This document shows, one piece after another, positions 25,999 through 35,848 of a stretch of 64,000 nt of DNA (positions are counted from its first letter, which is position 1; each line of letters starts with the position of its first letter). The notes below the pieces were generated by a model. It did not search any database. It had not been told where the DNA came from and saw only the letters and a program-made list of their open reading frames with translations. The position numbers were made by a program, and so were the translations under genes. The stretch comes from G032773895 sp965248935 (GTDB taxonomy: Bacteria; Pseudomonadota; Gammaproteobacteria; Pseudomonadales; Cellvibrionaceae), in assembly GCA_965248935.1 (NCBI GenBank), contig OZ252214.1:2790001-2854000 (forward strand), given 5' to 3'.

Positions 25999-27267
25999 AT
26001 GTCTGTATACGAATATATGCAAAACATTGGCAAGCAAGCGAAAGCGGCTTCCCAGAAAATGATGGCATCCACAGCGGCTCAAAAAAACCGAGCTTTGGAG
26101 GCTATTGCCGAAGCTTTGATTGAGGCAAAAGAAACGATTATCCAAGAGAATATACGGGACTTGGAAAAGGGTAAAAGCAAAGGTTTGGACAGTGCATTAC
26201 TGGATCGATTGGAATTGACCCCCGCGCGTTTTGACTCCATGCTTGAAGGGTTAAAGCAGGTTGCCTCACTTAACGACCCCTGCGGTGAAACCACCGATTT
26301 ACGCTATTTACCTTCCGGTATCCAGGTGGGGAAAATGCGTGTGCCTTTGGGGGTGGTGGGTATTATTTATGAATCTCGGCCCAATGTTACTATCGATGCG
26401 GCAAGCCTGTGTTTAAAGTCTGGCAACGCGACAATTTTGCGTGGTGGCAGTGAAGCGATTTACTCCAACCAAGCGATTGCCGCTTGCATTAGCCGAGGCT
26501 TGGAAAAGGCGGAGTTGCCAGCAACAGCAGTGCAAGTTATCGATACGACCGATAGAGCAGCGGTAGGTGAGCTGATAACGATGGATCAATATGTGGATGT
26601 TATTGTTCCCCGTGGTGGTAAAGGTTTGATTGAACGCATTTCCAACGAGGCTACCATCAGTGTAATCAAGCACCTAGACGGTATTTGCCATGTTTATATT
26701 GATGACAAAGCCGATATGTTAAAAGCTTTTGATGTGGCGCTAAACAGTAAGACCCATCGCTATGGGGTATGCAATGCAATGGAAACCTTGTTGGTGGCTA
26801 AGAACGTCGCGGGTGCTATCTTGCCTAAACTATTTGCTGCTTATGTAGAAAAGGGCGTTGAATTAAGGGGTTGCGAAAATACCTTAGCCTTATTTAATGG
26901 TTTGGATATAAACATTGAACTGGCTACCGAAGAGGATTGGGATACCGAATACTTGGCCCCAGTACTCTCCGTGAAGTTAGTTGAAGGCTTAGATGAGGCT
27001 ATTGCTCATATTAACCACCATAGTTCGCGGCATACGGAAAGCATCGTGACGGAAAGTTACAGCCATTCTCGCCGTTTTATAACAGAGGTAGATTCAAGTT
27101 CGGTTATGGTGAACGCATCCACCCGATTTGCCGATGGTTTCCAATATGGTTTAGGCGCAGAGATTGGTATTTCCACGGATAAGATCCACGCCCGTGGTCC
27201 TGTGGGGCTAGAGGGGCTGACCTCTGAAAAGTGGGTTGTCTACGGAGATGGCCATATACTTCCTTGA
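25999..27267 (+). CDS. proA: Gamma-glutamyl phosphate reductase
   Basis: Second step of proline synthesis: NADPH-dependent reduction of gamma-glutamyl phosphate to glutamate semialdehyde in the cytoplasm. 422 residues, full length. The catalytic Cys258 lies in Y-G-V-C-N-A-M-E-T, and P-L-G-V-V-G-I-I-Y-E-S-R-P and G-L-T-S-E-K-W are classic family motifs. A TATAAT box at 25956-25961 fits a -10 element 38 bp before the start, though no clear -35 is at ideal spacing. It leads the cell-wall cluster; nadD, often found just after proA, is absent. Confidence 0.95.
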   Translation: MSVYEYMQNIGKQAKAASQKMMASTAAQKNRALEAIAEALIEAKETIIQENIRDLEKGKSKGLDSALLDRLELTPARFDSMLEGLKQVASLNDPCGETTDLRYLPSGIQVGKMRVPLGVVGIIYESRPNVTIDAASLCLKSGNATILRGGSEAIYSNQAIAACISRGLEKAELPATAVQVIDTTDRAAVGELITMDQYVDVIVPRGGKGLIERISNEATISVIKHLDGICHVYIDDKADMLKAFDVALNSKTHRYGVCNAMETLLVAKNVAGAILPKLFAAYVEKGVELRGCENTLALFNGLDINIELATEEDWDTEYLAPVLSVKLVEGLDEAIAHINHHSSRHTESIVTESYSHSRRFITEVDSSSVMVNASTRFADGFQYGLGAEIGISTDKIHARGPVGLEGLTSEKWVVYGDGHILP

Positions 27268-27370
27268 TCATGGGAGAGGCGTTTTATTAGTTAATACACA
27301 TTCATGGTTTCTGTTTTCCTGGGTAATACAGGTAAGGAGGAACACCTAATAGGTAAACAAGAGAAGTTAA

Positions 27371-27721
27371 ATGACAGATCAAATACAAAAAATCTCCCTT
27401 AATGCTTTGGAAGACCTAAAAGGCGAAGATATATTGATTTTAGACGTGACCGAATTGAGTGACGTTATGGACTTTATGATTATTGCCACAGGAACATCTA
27501 ATCGTCATGTTAAATCTCTGGCCAATAATGTTGTGGAAGACGTGAAGGCTCAGGGGCATCGCCCCATTGGAATAGAAGGCATGGCCGATGGTGAATGGGT
27601 GCTAGTTGATTACGGCGATACCGTTGTGCATGTCATGCAAAAAGCGACCCGAGAGTTTTATGAATTAGAAAAGCTTTGGTCGACAGAGCCGGCCAGCAGA
27701 AAGCGAGAGAATGAAGAATAA
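27371..27721 (+). CDS. rsfS: Ribosomal silencing factor RsfS
   Basis: 116 residues. RsfS binds ribosomal protein L14 and blocks subunit joining in starvation. Family pattern is clear: I-L-D-V-T-E-L-S-D-V-M-D-F-M-I-I-A-T-G-T-S near residue 24 and V-V-H-V-M near 85, then the F-Y-E-L-E-K-L-W end. A GGAGG-like ribosome site lies upstream. Located 22 bp before rlmH, as in many gammaproteobacteria. Confidence 0.92.
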   Translation: MTDQIQKISLNALEDLKGEDILILDVTELSDVMDFMIIATGTSNRHVKSLANNVVEDVKAQGHRPIGIEGMADGEWVLVDYGDTVVHVMQKATREFYELEKLWSTEPASRKRENEE

Positions 27722-27743
27722 CCTCTAGCGGACCGCCGAATTA

Positions 27744-28211
27744 GTGAAAATAAATATAATCGCTGTTGGGACTAAAATGCCGCCGTGGGTTCAGCAGGGC
27801 TATGATGAATATGCTAAGCGAATGCCGCGAGAGCTAACCCCTAAACTGGTTGAGCTGCCCGTAGCCAACCGAGGCAAAAATGCGAATACAGAAAAACTAA
27901 TTATTCAGGAAGGGCAGAGAATTCTAGCTTCTCTGCCTAAGTCCGGCTGTGCAATTATGCTTGATGTTTTAGGAAAAAAAATCTGCACACAAACCCTGTC
28001 AAAAAAAATGGCTGACTGGAAGATGAATGGCCGCGATATTAGTATTGTTATTGGTGGGCCAGATGGGTTGTCCAGAGAATGTTTAAACTCTGCTGATGAA
28101 AAGTGGTCTCTGTCCGATATGACGCTACCCCACCCTTTGGTCAGAATTGTACTTATGGAGCAACTCTATCGGGCGTGGAGTATTTTGCAAAATCACCCCT
28201 ATCATAAATAG
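27744..28211 (+). CDS. rlmH: 23S rRNA pseudouridine-1915 N3-methyltransferase
   Basis: 155 residues, the exact usual length for this SPOUT methyltransferase, which methylates pseudouridine 1915 of 23S rRNA. Starts at GTG (M-K-I-N-I-I-A-V-G). The SAM-binding knot appears as I-G-G-P-D-G-L and the C-terminus ends L-Y-R-A-W-S-I-L-Q-N-H-P-Y-H-K, the family hallmark. Lies between rsfS and mrdA. Confidence 0.95.
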   Translation: MKINIIAVGTKMPPWVQQGYDEYAKRMPRELTPKLVELPVANRGKNANTEKLIIQEGQRILASLPKSGCAIMLDVLGKKICTQTLSKKMADWKMNGRDISIVIGGPDGLSRECLNSADEKWSLSDMTLPHPLVRIVLMEQLYRAWSILQNHPYHK

Positions 28212-28318
28212 CCCCAAAACGAATACCAGGAGTCAAAAATTAACGAAGTGATGATGACTATGTCCACTAGAAATAATGTTAGAAGTAATGGCAATTAAAT
28301 GAAGGTTAAAGCATAGCA

Positions 28319-30178
28319 ATGAAGTGGGCGAGTACCGAGATACACCACTTTCGTGATCACCATCATGAGGAGCGCGTATTTAATCATCGCGTGGTATTTT
28401 CTGCGTTGCTTGTTGCTACCTGTCTGCTTCTTCTGCTGGTGCGTTTTTATGACCTGCAAGTTGTTAATCACGAGATCTTTGTTACCCAGTCGGATAAAAA
28501 TCGAATTCAAGTTCGTCCAATGTCGCCAAATAGAGGGTTAATATTTGATGGAAACGGAGAGCTACTTGCGGATAATAAGCCCAGTTTTGCTCTTACTGTT
28601 ATTCAGGAGCGGGCTGGAAAACTTGAAAAAACCATCGAGCGGTTAAGTGAAATTATTACTATAACCGACAAAGATAAAGAGAGTTTCTACAAATTTTTAA
28701 AGCAGCGCAGACGCCCCTATGAAGCGGTTGCTTTGCGATACCGTTTAACGGAAGAGGAAATCGCCAAGCTTGCGGTAAACGAATTTGAGTTTGAAGGGGT
28801 TGAAATTGAAGCTCAGCTTGTTCGTCACTATCCTCAAGGAGAGTTGTTTGCCCATACCGTTGGCTATGTGGGCCGCATTAATGCCAATGAACTGGCCTCC
28901 TTTGATGAACTGGATTACAAACGTTACAGCGGTACCCATAGTATGGGAAAAGTTGGGCTGGAAAAATTCTATGAAGAGCGATTGCTCGGTGAAGTTGGGC
29001 ACCAATCAATAGAAACCAATGCGCATGGTCGCGTACTGCGTACCCTGCAAGAACAGGTCCCTACTCCTGGGGAAAATCTAAGGTTGTTTTTGCGGTCGAA
29101 TTTACAACAGGTTGCGGCAAAACATCTTGTAGGCAAGCGTGGTTCCGTGGTGGCTATCGAAGTCGCCACCGGCGGAATTTTATCCATGGTGAGCACGCCG
29201 AGCTATAACCCTAATCGGTTTGTTACTGGAATAAGTTATACCGACTATGCCGTACTCAATCAATCGCGTGATTTACCTTTATTTAATCGCAGTATTCAGG
29301 GGCAATACCCGCCGGGGTCAACATTGAAACCCATGTTAGGTTTGGGGGGCTTGGAGCATAAAGTTGTTCATGCTCAAACGCGCATAAGTGATCCTGGCTT
29401 TTATCAATTGGAAAACGATGAGCGCCAATATCGAGATTGGAAAAAAGGCGGTCATGGAAAGCGAGTTGATTTACGGCAGGCGATTGTTGAATCCTGCGAT
29501 ACTTTTTTTTACGATATGGCGTTTCGTATGGGTATCGACCGGATGCATGAGTTTGGTACCCACTTTGGTTTAGGCAAAAAAACGGGGGTGGATATTCCCA
29601 GCGAAAGGGGTGGGCTCTGGCCGTCAAAATCGTGGAAAAAGGCGCACCGTAGGATGCATTGGTTTCCTGGAGATAGCCTCAATGTGAGTATTGGGCAGGG
29701 CGATGTACTGACCACACCCCTGCAGCTGGCCGTTATGACCGCAACCTTGGCTTCTCGGGGAAAGCTTATACAGCCGAGGCTAGTGCAACAAATTGGGAAC
29801 GAACCTACTCCCGTAATGGAATTGGGTTATCATCAAGTTTCAAGCGAATCCTGGGATTACGTGATCAATGCCATGGAGCAGGTCGTCCACAGCCCGCGTG
29901 GAACGGCAAAGATTATTAGCCGAAATATTGGTTATCGAATGGCGGGTAAAACCGGGACAGCGCAGGTTGTTGGCATGGCCCAAAATGAAGAATATGACCG
30001 TAACAAAGTGAAAGAACGCAATCGAGATCATGCACTGTTTATCGCTTTTGCCCCTATTGAGTCCCCACAAATAGCCATTGCTGTTATTGTTGAGAATGGT
30101 GAACATGGTTCCAGTGGGGCTTCACCTATAGCTCGTGCTGTATTAGACGAATACTTCAAGTCAGGGGGCGAGGGTTAA
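28319..30178 (+). CDS. mrdA: Penicillin-binding protein 2, elongasome transpeptidase
   Basis: 619 residues. One membrane helix (about 27-45), a pedestal domain, then a class B transpeptidase domain with the active-site Ser334 in P-G-S-T-L-K-P, an S-C-D motif, and K-T-G-T-A at 544-548. PBP2 cross-links peptidoglycan during side-wall growth in partnership with RodA and MreB. All catalytic motifs are intact. Its stop codon overlaps the mrdB start by one base, so the two are translationally coupled. Confidence 0.95.
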   Translation: MKWASTEIHHFRDHHHEERVFNHRVVFSALLVATCLLLLLVRFYDLQVVNHEIFVTQSDKNRIQVRPMSPNRGLIFDGNGELLADNKPSFALTVIQERAGKLEKTIERLSEIITITDKDKESFYKFLKQRRRPYEAVALRYRLTEEEIAKLAVNEFEFEGVEIEAQLVRHYPQGELFAHTVGYVGRINANELASFDELDYKRYSGTHSMGKVGLEKFYEERLLGEVGHQSIETNAHGRVLRTLQEQVPTPGENLRLFLRSNLQQVAAKHLVGKRGSVVAIEVATGGILSMVSTPSYNPNRFVTGISYTDYAVLNQSRDLPLFNRSIQGQYPPGSTLKPMLGLGGLEHKVVHAQTRISDPGFYQLENDERQYRDWKKGGHGKRVDLRQAIVESCDTFFYDMAFRMGIDRMHEFGTHFGLGKKTGVDIPSERGGLWPSKSWKKAHRRMHWFPGDSLNVSIGQGDVLTTPLQLAVMTATLASRGKLIQPRLVQQIGNEPTPVMELGYHQVSSESWDYVINAMEQVVHSPRGTAKIISRNIGYRMAGKTGTAQVVGMAQNEEYDRNKVKERNRDHALFIAFAPIESPQIAIAVIVENGEHGSSGASPIARAVLDEYFKSGGEG

Positions 30179-31329
30179 TGCGCAGTTTGAACCAGGATTT
30201 TGTTCGTCAACTCCCAGACTCGGCAAAGCACTTTGGGCGGTCTGCGGGTTTTTTGAGGCGGCGCCATATTGACCCCATTCTTATTCTTGTTCTCGGAGTA
30301 TTAACCTTCTTTGGGTTGATGGTTCTATATAGTGCCAGTGATCAAGATGAGGCGATAGTGCGCAGACAAATGGCGTTCTTTTGTGTGGGGTACATTGCCA
30401 TGTTTAGCATTGCCCAACTGGACATGCAGACCCTCCGGCGCTGGGCTCCGTGGTTTTACGCCGCAGGGATTATATTATTACTTTTAGTGTTCGTTATAGG
30501 TGTTGGTGCTAAGGGTGCTAAACGATGGATTAGCTTAGGCTTTTTTCGCTTCCAGCCTTCAGAAATTTTGAAAATAGCGGTGCCCGTTGCCGTTGCTGCC
30601 TACTTTTCTTCGCGGGCTCTTCCGCCTCGTTTAAAACACATATTTATGTGTTTGATTATTCTTGGGTTGCCTACATTCTTAATTCTTCGGCAGCCGGATT
30701 TAGGCACCGCTATTTTGATTTCCGCCTCAGGGCTGATTGTCTTGTTTTTGGCCGGTATTCGGTGGCGATATATTTTGGGAAGTGCGGTTCTCTTGCTTGC
30801 CAGTCTTTGGCCCATGTGGCAATTTGTGATGAAGGACTATCAAAAGCAGCGGGTGCTTACTCTGCTGGACCCAGAGGCAGATAAACTGGGAGCCGGTTGG
30901 AATATCATTCAATCCAAGACGGCGATTGGTTCCGGGGGTATTAACGGAAAAGGCTGGTTAGACGGAACCCAATCTCAGTTGGACTTTCTGCCGGAAAGCC
31001 ATACAGATTTTATTATCGCCGTATTGGCCGAGGAATTTGGTCTGTTGGGTGTGATGTTTTTGTTGGGGCTATATATGCTGATAGTTGGCCGTGGGCTAAT
31101 TATCTCATGGCGTTCACAAAATACCTTTAATCGACTATTAGCGGGGAGTATTACACTCACTTTCTTTGTCTATGTCTTTGTGAATATAGGAATGGTTACC
31201 GGATTGTTGCCGGTTGTAGGTGTACCCTTACCGCTTGTTAGCCTTGGTGGAACCTCTATCGTCACCCTGTTAACGGGTTTTGGCATTCTTATGGCTGTAG
31301 CCACCGAGAAAAAGAAAGTGACTATATAG
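30178..31329 (+). CDS. mrdB: RodA peptidoglycan glycosyltransferase (SEDS)
   Basis: 383 residues with about ten membrane helices. SEDS-family signatures: G-A-K-R-W-I-S-L-G near residue 112, F-Q-P-S-E-I-L-K, and L-P-E-S-H-T-D-F-I near 270, followed by a periplasmic loop and P-L-P-L-V-S-L-G-G-T near the end. Polymerises glycan strands for the elongasome together with PBP2, encoded by the overlapping upstream gene. Confidence 0.95.
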   Translation: MRSLNQDFVRQLPDSAKHFGRSAGFLRRRHIDPILILVLGVLTFFGLMVLYSASDQDEAIVRRQMAFFCVGYIAMFSIAQLDMQTLRRWAPWFYAAGIILLLLVFVIGVGAKGAKRWISLGFFRFQPSEILKIAVPVAVAAYFSSRALPPRLKHIFMCLIILGLPTFLILRQPDLGTAILISASGLIVLFLAGIRWRYILGSAVLLLASLWPMWQFVMKDYQKQRVLTLLDPEADKLGAGWNIIQSKTAIGSGGINGKGWLDGTQSQLDFLPESHTDFIIAVLAEEFGLLGVMFLLGLYMLIVGRGLIISWRSQNTFNRLLAGSITLTFFVYVFVNIGMVTGLLPVVGVPLPLVSLGGTSIVTLLTGFGILMAVATEKKKVTI

Positions 31330-31411
31330 TTGTGTTGGTTTAGTTGTTGGTTTAGTGAGTTAGCTTGTCAGTAGGTTGCTGTGTCGTTGAAGCGTATCTG
31401 TGCAATATGCT

Positions 31412-31453
31412 CATAACAATATACCCGTAACAACGTACTTATAACAATACAGT
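31412..31453 (+). repeat. 14-bp intergenic tandem repeat, three units
   Basis: Units CATAACAATATACC, CGTAACAACGTACT and TATAACAATACAGT between mrdB and mltB. Degenerate, but the register is constant. Resembles other short tandem repeats in this window in style, not in sequence. Confidence 0.65.
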
Positions 31454-31528
31454 GGTTTCTAAGGTTATCGTCTTGGTCTCCATAATTATTTGAACGCATT
31501 AGATTGTAAAAAAGGTTTGTATTCGTTA

Positions 31529-32554
31529 ATGATTAAAATTTCTATAGTAAAGAAGTTCATAAATCCAAGTCTCTGGCTTGGTATGATTGCCGTAAGTGCT
31601 GCTTTTAGTCCCTCAGTATGGGCCGATTATTCGCAGCACCCTCTCGCTGAAGAGTTTATTGATTCAATGGTTGCCGAGCATCATTTTGCGGCCAATGAGG
31701 TGCGAGACATATTGTCAAAAGCGGAAAAAAAACAGTCAATATTAGATGCGATTTCTCGACCTGCCGAAAAAACCAAACCCTGGAAAGACTACAGAAAGAT
31801 ATTTTTAGGGGAGAGCCGAATAACCCAGGGCGTTGAATTTTGGCAAACTCACAAAAAAACCGTTGCCGATGCGGCCGAAAAGTATGGCGTCAATCCTGAA
31901 GTGATTGTCGCTATTATTGGCGTAGAAACACGATACGGTAGGTTTGCAGGAAAATATCGGGTTATTGACGCCCTAGCGACCTTAGCCTTCGACTACCCTA
32001 AGCGCTCAACGTTTTTCACTAAAGAATTGCGTAACTTTCTGGTATTAACTCGTGAGCAAAAGCTAGTGCCGGAATCCTTGTTAGGCTCCTATGCGGGTGC
32101 CATGGGGTATGGCCAATTTATGCCCAGCAGCTTCCAAATGTATGCGGTTGATTTTGATGGTGATAAACTGAAAGATATCTGGCAAAACCCCGTGGATGCC
32201 ATTGGCAGTGTGGCCAACTATTTTAAGCGTCATGGGTGGAAGCAGGATGAACCCGTATTAACTCGGGCCAGGGTTACCGGCAACTACAACAAAGAAGTCT
32301 TAAATACAAAAGGGCGCCCAAGCTTTACCATTGCCGAAGTGAAAAAACTTGGCTTTAACCCCGTTGTGAAAGGGTTTGAGCAAAGTGAATCCGTTGTTCC
32401 TCTGCTTTACCAAGGTGAAAAAGGCAGCGAATTCTGGCTTGGGTTTAATAACTATTATGTGATTACCCGCTATAATCGCAGCCGTCTCTATGCAATGGCT
32501 GTGTGGCAGCTATCCCAAGAAATTAAAGGTCGATTTAACACATCACAAACATAA
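31529..32554 (+). CDS. mltB: Membrane-bound lytic transglycosylase B
   Basis: 341 residues from the ATG at 31529, which gives a normal signal peptide ending near V-W-A-D; the longer frame begins with TTG. Family 103 lytic transglycosylase: catalytic Glu in I-I-G-V-E-T-R-Y-G, then A-L-A-T-L-A-F-D-Y-P and Y-A-G-A-M-G-Y-G-Q-F-M-P-S-S. There is no lipobox, so it is probably periplasmic rather than lipid-anchored. It cuts glycan strands to 1,6-anhydromuropeptides, and sits 2 bp before rlpA, which has a related role. Confidence 0.92.
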   Translation: MIKISIVKKFINPSLWLGMIAVSAAFSPSVWADYSQHPLAEEFIDSMVAEHHFAANEVRDILSKAEKKQSILDAISRPAEKTKPWKDYRKIFLGESRITQGVEFWQTHKKTVADAAEKYGVNPEVIVAIIGVETRYGRFAGKYRVIDALATLAFDYPKRSTFFTKELRNFLVLTREQKLVPESLLGSYAGAMGYGQFMPSSFQMYAVDFDGDKLKDIWQNPVDAIGSVANYFKRHGWKQDEPVLTRARVTGNYNKEVLNTKGRPSFTIAEVKKLGFNPVVKGFEQSESVVPLLYQGEKGSEFWLGFNNYYVITRYNRSRLYAMAVWQLSQEIKGRFNTSQT

Positions 32555-32556
32555 GA

Positions 32557-33489
32557 ATGCCTAGCTTTTTAAAACTGACCCTCAGTATTCCGCTTTACCT
32601 CCTGCTGGTATTGGCTGGTTGTAGCAGCCAACCAACAGTAACAGGTGTCTATAGGCCCGATATTCAAGATAGCGGGCCGGATAGAGACGTTGACGTTTCG
32701 AATATTAAAGACGTGATACCTATCGTAGAGCCCCGAACGGCTGCTGGAAATAAATCCCCCTACACTGTGCTTGGAAAAACCTACCGTGTTATGGCATCGC
32801 CGGAAAATTATTCCGAGGTGGGTATCTCCTCCTGGTATGGCACCAAGTTTCATGGACGCAAGACCTCCAATGGTGAAGTTTACGATATGTATGCCCTGAC
32901 TGCGGCACACAAAACGCTACCGATACCCTGCTATGTTAGAGTAACCAATTTGGATAATAACCGTGTGGCTATTATCCGAGTCAACGACAGAGGCCCTTTC
33001 CACGGTAATCGCATCATAGACCTTAGCTATTCTGCGGCGAAAAAATTGAGGTTTGCGAATAAAGGCACTGCTCGGGTCAAAGTGGAATATGTCGTTCCCA
33101 AACAACCGTCGGGGGGAATATCAAAACAGCCTGGGCGCCCCTCCAGTACAGCGGGCCATAAAATCCCCCCCAATTCTTATTTACAGCTCGGAGCTTTTAA
33201 GGAGCAAGGCTCGGCTGAAACGCTAAAACGCCAGGTGTCTGAATTAACCAAATACCCCGTTAACCTCTATCGGGAAGAGACGGTAAACAGCTTATTTAAA
33301 GTTCGAGTTGGGCCGCTTAAAGACAACTTTGACCTGATGCAATTGCGCCAGAAGGTGATTGAGCTAGGTTTGGCTAGCCCTCACATCGTTTACTGGGACG
33401 GTAAGGACCGAATTTCGGCTAACCAAGTGCCTGAAACACTTCCAGAAGAAGTGGGTACTTACTCTGAACCAGATAACAACATTAACTAG
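32557..33489 (+). CDS. rlpA: RlpA septal lipoprotein, DPBB plus SPOR
   Basis: 310 residues. Lipobox V-L-A-G-C near residue 21. Double-psi beta-barrel domain with S-S-W-Y-G-T-K-F-H-G and V-N-D-R-G-P-F, including the catalytic Asp; a proline-rich linker; then a C-terminal SPOR domain (Y-L-Q-L-G-A-F to V-R-V-G-P-L) that binds denuded glycan strands at the septum. Lytic transglycosylase in some species. Order mrdB-mltB-rlpA-dacA is standard for this group. Confidence 0.93.
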   Translation: MPSFLKLTLSIPLYLLLVLAGCSSQPTVTGVYRPDIQDSGPDRDVDVSNIKDVIPIVEPRTAAGNKSPYTVLGKTYRVMASPENYSEVGISSWYGTKFHGRKTSNGEVYDMYALTAAHKTLPIPCYVRVTNLDNNRVAIIRVNDRGPFHGNRIIDLSYSAAKKLRFANKGTARVKVEYVVPKQPSGGISKQPGRPSSTAGHKIPPNSYLQLGAFKEQGSAETLKRQVSELTKYPVNLYREETVNSLFKVRVGPLKDNFDLMQLRQKVIELGLASPHIVYWDGKDRISANQVPETLPEEVGTYSEPDNNIN

Positions 33490-33607
33490 CAACATTTTCT
33501 TTCAATATGGGCAAGGGACCCAAGAGGTTAAAACTGATACAATGCCGTCTTTTTGTAATGTAACCCCTCGCCTTACCATTATTATTTTTTAAGGAACTCA
33601 GTAAAAA

Positions 33608-34813
33608 ATGTTATTGAATATCAAACGTGTATTCAGTCTGTTTGGCTTAGTTGGAGCCTTATTCACCCATGGATTGGCTCAGGCGAGTGCGGTGATCATC
33701 CCCACACCTCCCCAATTATCCGCCTCTGCCTACCTGCTTCTCGACGCGGATACAGGCAAAGTATTGGTTGAAGGCAACCCGAACCAACCCCTTGCTCCTG
33801 CGAGCTTGACCAAGATGATGACGAGCTACATCGTCTCTGAAGAAATCTCCGCAGGTCGATTATCCGATTTGGATAAGGTACTTATCAGTGACGATGCATG
33901 GCGCAGAGGCGGGGCTGCAAGCGGTAGCTCCACCATGTTCCTTAAGCCGAGAACGGAAGTGTCCGTGATCGACCTGCTTCGCGGTGTGATAATTCAATCG
34001 GGAAACGATGCTTCTATTGCTTTGGCCCAGCATATTGCCGGTAGTGAAAATGCCTTTGCCGATATTATGAATCAGCAGGCAAAATTACTGGGTATGGCAG
34101 ACTCCCACTTTCGTAATGCCACAGGTTGGCCTGCTGAAGGGCACGCCACAACAGCGAAAGACTTGGCTACCCTTGCGGGAGCGTTGATCAACGACCACCC
34201 AAAACACTATGCCCTCTATGCTGAAAAATACTTCAAGTACAATGGAATCAATCAGCCCAACCGCAATAAACTCCTGTTCACCAACAAACTGGTGGACGGT
34301 TTAAAAACAGGCCATACCAATGAAGCGGGCTATTGTTTGGTGGCATCCGCGAAGCAAAATGATATGCGCCTTATCTCCGTTGTATTAGGAACTAAATCGG
34401 AAAAAATTCGCGCGCAAGAGTCCCAGCAATTACTGGCCTATGGGTTCCGTTACTATAAAACACATACACTTTATTCCGCCGAAGACACCGTGAGTACAGC
34501 AAAAGTATGGGCTGGCACCCAAGAACAAATTGCGCTTGGAGTAAAAGCGCCTCTAGTGGCGACTATTCCCAAAGGCAGTTACGATTCGCTGGAAGCCAAG
34601 ACGCATATCGACAACGTAATTAAAGCCCCTTTAAAAGCAGGTCAAGTGTTAGGCACATTAAAGGTTTCGTTAAATGGTGAATTTATTGCAGAGGCGGAAT
34701 TGGTTGCGAAAAACGATGTGACCGAAGCCGGGTTTTTTGCTCGCACAATGGACGCCATTTTACTTATGTTTGAATCAGACGGTTCAGATAGCTCAAATAC
34801 TGCCGCAGAGTAA
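33608..34813 (+). CDS. dacA: D-alanyl-D-alanine carboxypeptidase, PBP5/6-type
   Basis: 401 residues with a signal peptide cleaved near A-Q-A. Active-site motifs are S-L-T-K (about residue 65), S-G-N in Q-S-G-N-D-A-S and K-T-G-H in G-L-K-T-G-H-T. A C-terminal beta domain and an amphipathic anchor (F-F-A-R-T-M-D-A-I) complete the PBP5 layout. Trims pentapeptide side chains at the periplasmic face. Followed by ybeD and lipB. Confidence 0.93.
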   Translation: MLLNIKRVFSLFGLVGALFTHGLAQASAVIIPTPPQLSASAYLLLDADTGKVLVEGNPNQPLAPASLTKMMTSYIVSEEISAGRLSDLDKVLISDDAWRRGGAASGSSTMFLKPRTEVSVIDLLRGVIIQSGNDASIALAQHIAGSENAFADIMNQQAKLLGMADSHFRNATGWPAEGHATTAKDLATLAGALINDHPKHYALYAEKYFKYNGINQPNRNKLLFTNKLVDGLKTGHTNEAGYCLVASAKQNDMRLISVVLGTKSEKIRAQESQQLLAYGFRYYKTHTLYSAEDTVSTAKVWAGTQEQIALGVKAPLVATIPKGSYDSLEAKTHIDNVIKAPLKAGQVLGTLKVSLNGEFIAEAELVAKNDVTEAGFFARTMDAILLMFESDGSDSSNTAAE

Positions 34814-34856
34814 ACGGCTGCTTGGTAAGAAGCTGCTTGATAAGAAATAGTTAATT

Positions 34857-35135
34857 ATGGCGCCCCAAAACCAAGAGCCCCCCAAAATTCAATTTCCCTG
34901 TGAACACTACCCCATCAAAGTGATGGGGAAAGCCGGGCAGAGTTACTACAATTTTGTATTTAGTGTATTGGATGACATAGCGCCAACCTATGATCGTGAA
35001 CGAATCGGCGTAAAAGCCAGTCGAAATGGTACCTACCAATCTATTACGGTTTTCATTACCGCCGAAAGCGTGGATCAGCTAAGCGATCTCCACGACACCT
35101 TACGTAAAAACCCTGAGACTAAAATAGTGTTATAA
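34857..35135 (+). CDS. ybeD: YbeD-family small protein (DUF493)
   Basis: 92 residues, ACT-like fold. Typical patterns are I-K-V-M-G-K-A near residue 20, S-R-N-G-T-Y-Q-S-I-T-V near 58 and a V-L end. Function still unclear in the family, possibly linked to lipoylation by position between dacA and lipB, which is kept here. Confidence 0.9.
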   Translation: MAPQNQEPPKIQFPCEHYPIKVMGKAGQSYYNFVFSVLDDIAPTYDRERIGVKASRNGTYQSITVFITAESVDQLSDLHDTLRKNPETKIVL

Positions 35136-35164
35136 CTTTTCTTGATGGCGGTCGTGAGTATTTG

Positions 35165-35848
35165 ATGGTGATGGTAAACGAAAAACGTGAACTAGAGAAA
35201 ACTGGAATCAAACACATTCATATCTCTAGCTTAGGGAATCAGAAATATCAGTCTGTTTGGCGCAACATGCAAGCGTTTACCGATAAGCGTACCGACGGTA
35301 CGGATGACGAAATTTGGCTTGTAGAACACCCTCCTGTTTTTACCCAAGGCCAAGCGGGCAAACCTGAACACCTACTGGACCCAGGTAAAATTCCGGTGAT
35401 TAAAAGCGATAGAGGTGGACAGGTCACATACCACGGACCGGGACAGGTAATCGTCTATCCACTACTGAATATTCGTCGTTTAGGAATGGGGGTGCGCGAC
35501 TTAGTTAGCACCATCGAAAATAGCGTTATTCAGCTACTTAAAGAATATTCTATTGAATCCTACGCAAAGCCAGATGCGCCAGGAGTCTATGTCGAGGGAA
35601 AAAAAATTTCCTCTCTTGGCTTGCGGATACGCAAAGGTTGCAGCTTTCATGGTGTGGCGATTAATGTCGATATGGACCTCACCCCCTATAATGCGATTAA
35701 CCCATGCGGTTTTGTGGGGTTAGAAATGACGGATATACGCAGATGCTCCAAAGGTGAAGCGATAACATGCGCCGAGGTGGGATATCGTTTCGCAGAAATA
35801 CTTTCATCTAACCTGGGGTTAATGGTTAGCGTAAATACGGATAACTAA
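35165..35848 (+). CDS. lipB: Octanoyl-ACP transferase
   Basis: 227 residues from the ATG at 35165; 35171 is an alternative. Transfers octanoate from acyl carrier protein to lipoyl domains. Catalytic Lys in G-K-K-I-S-S-L-G-L-R, catalytic Cys in I-N-P-C-G-F-V-G-L, and the G-G-Q-V-T-Y-H-G-P-G-Q motif are all present. The last codons form part of a 25-bp tandem repeat that continues into the gap before lipA. Confidence 0.94.
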   Translation: MVMVNEKRELEKTGIKHIHISSLGNQKYQSVWRNMQAFTDKRTDGTDDEIWLVEHPPVFTQGQAGKPEHLLDPGKIPVIKSDRGGQVTYHGPGQVIVYPLLNIRRLGMGVRDLVSTIENSVIQLLKEYSIESYAKPDAPGVYVEGKKISSLGLRIRKGCSFHGVAINVDMDLTPYNAINPCGFVGLEMTDIRRCSKGEAITCAEVGYRFAEILSSNLGLMVSVNTDN

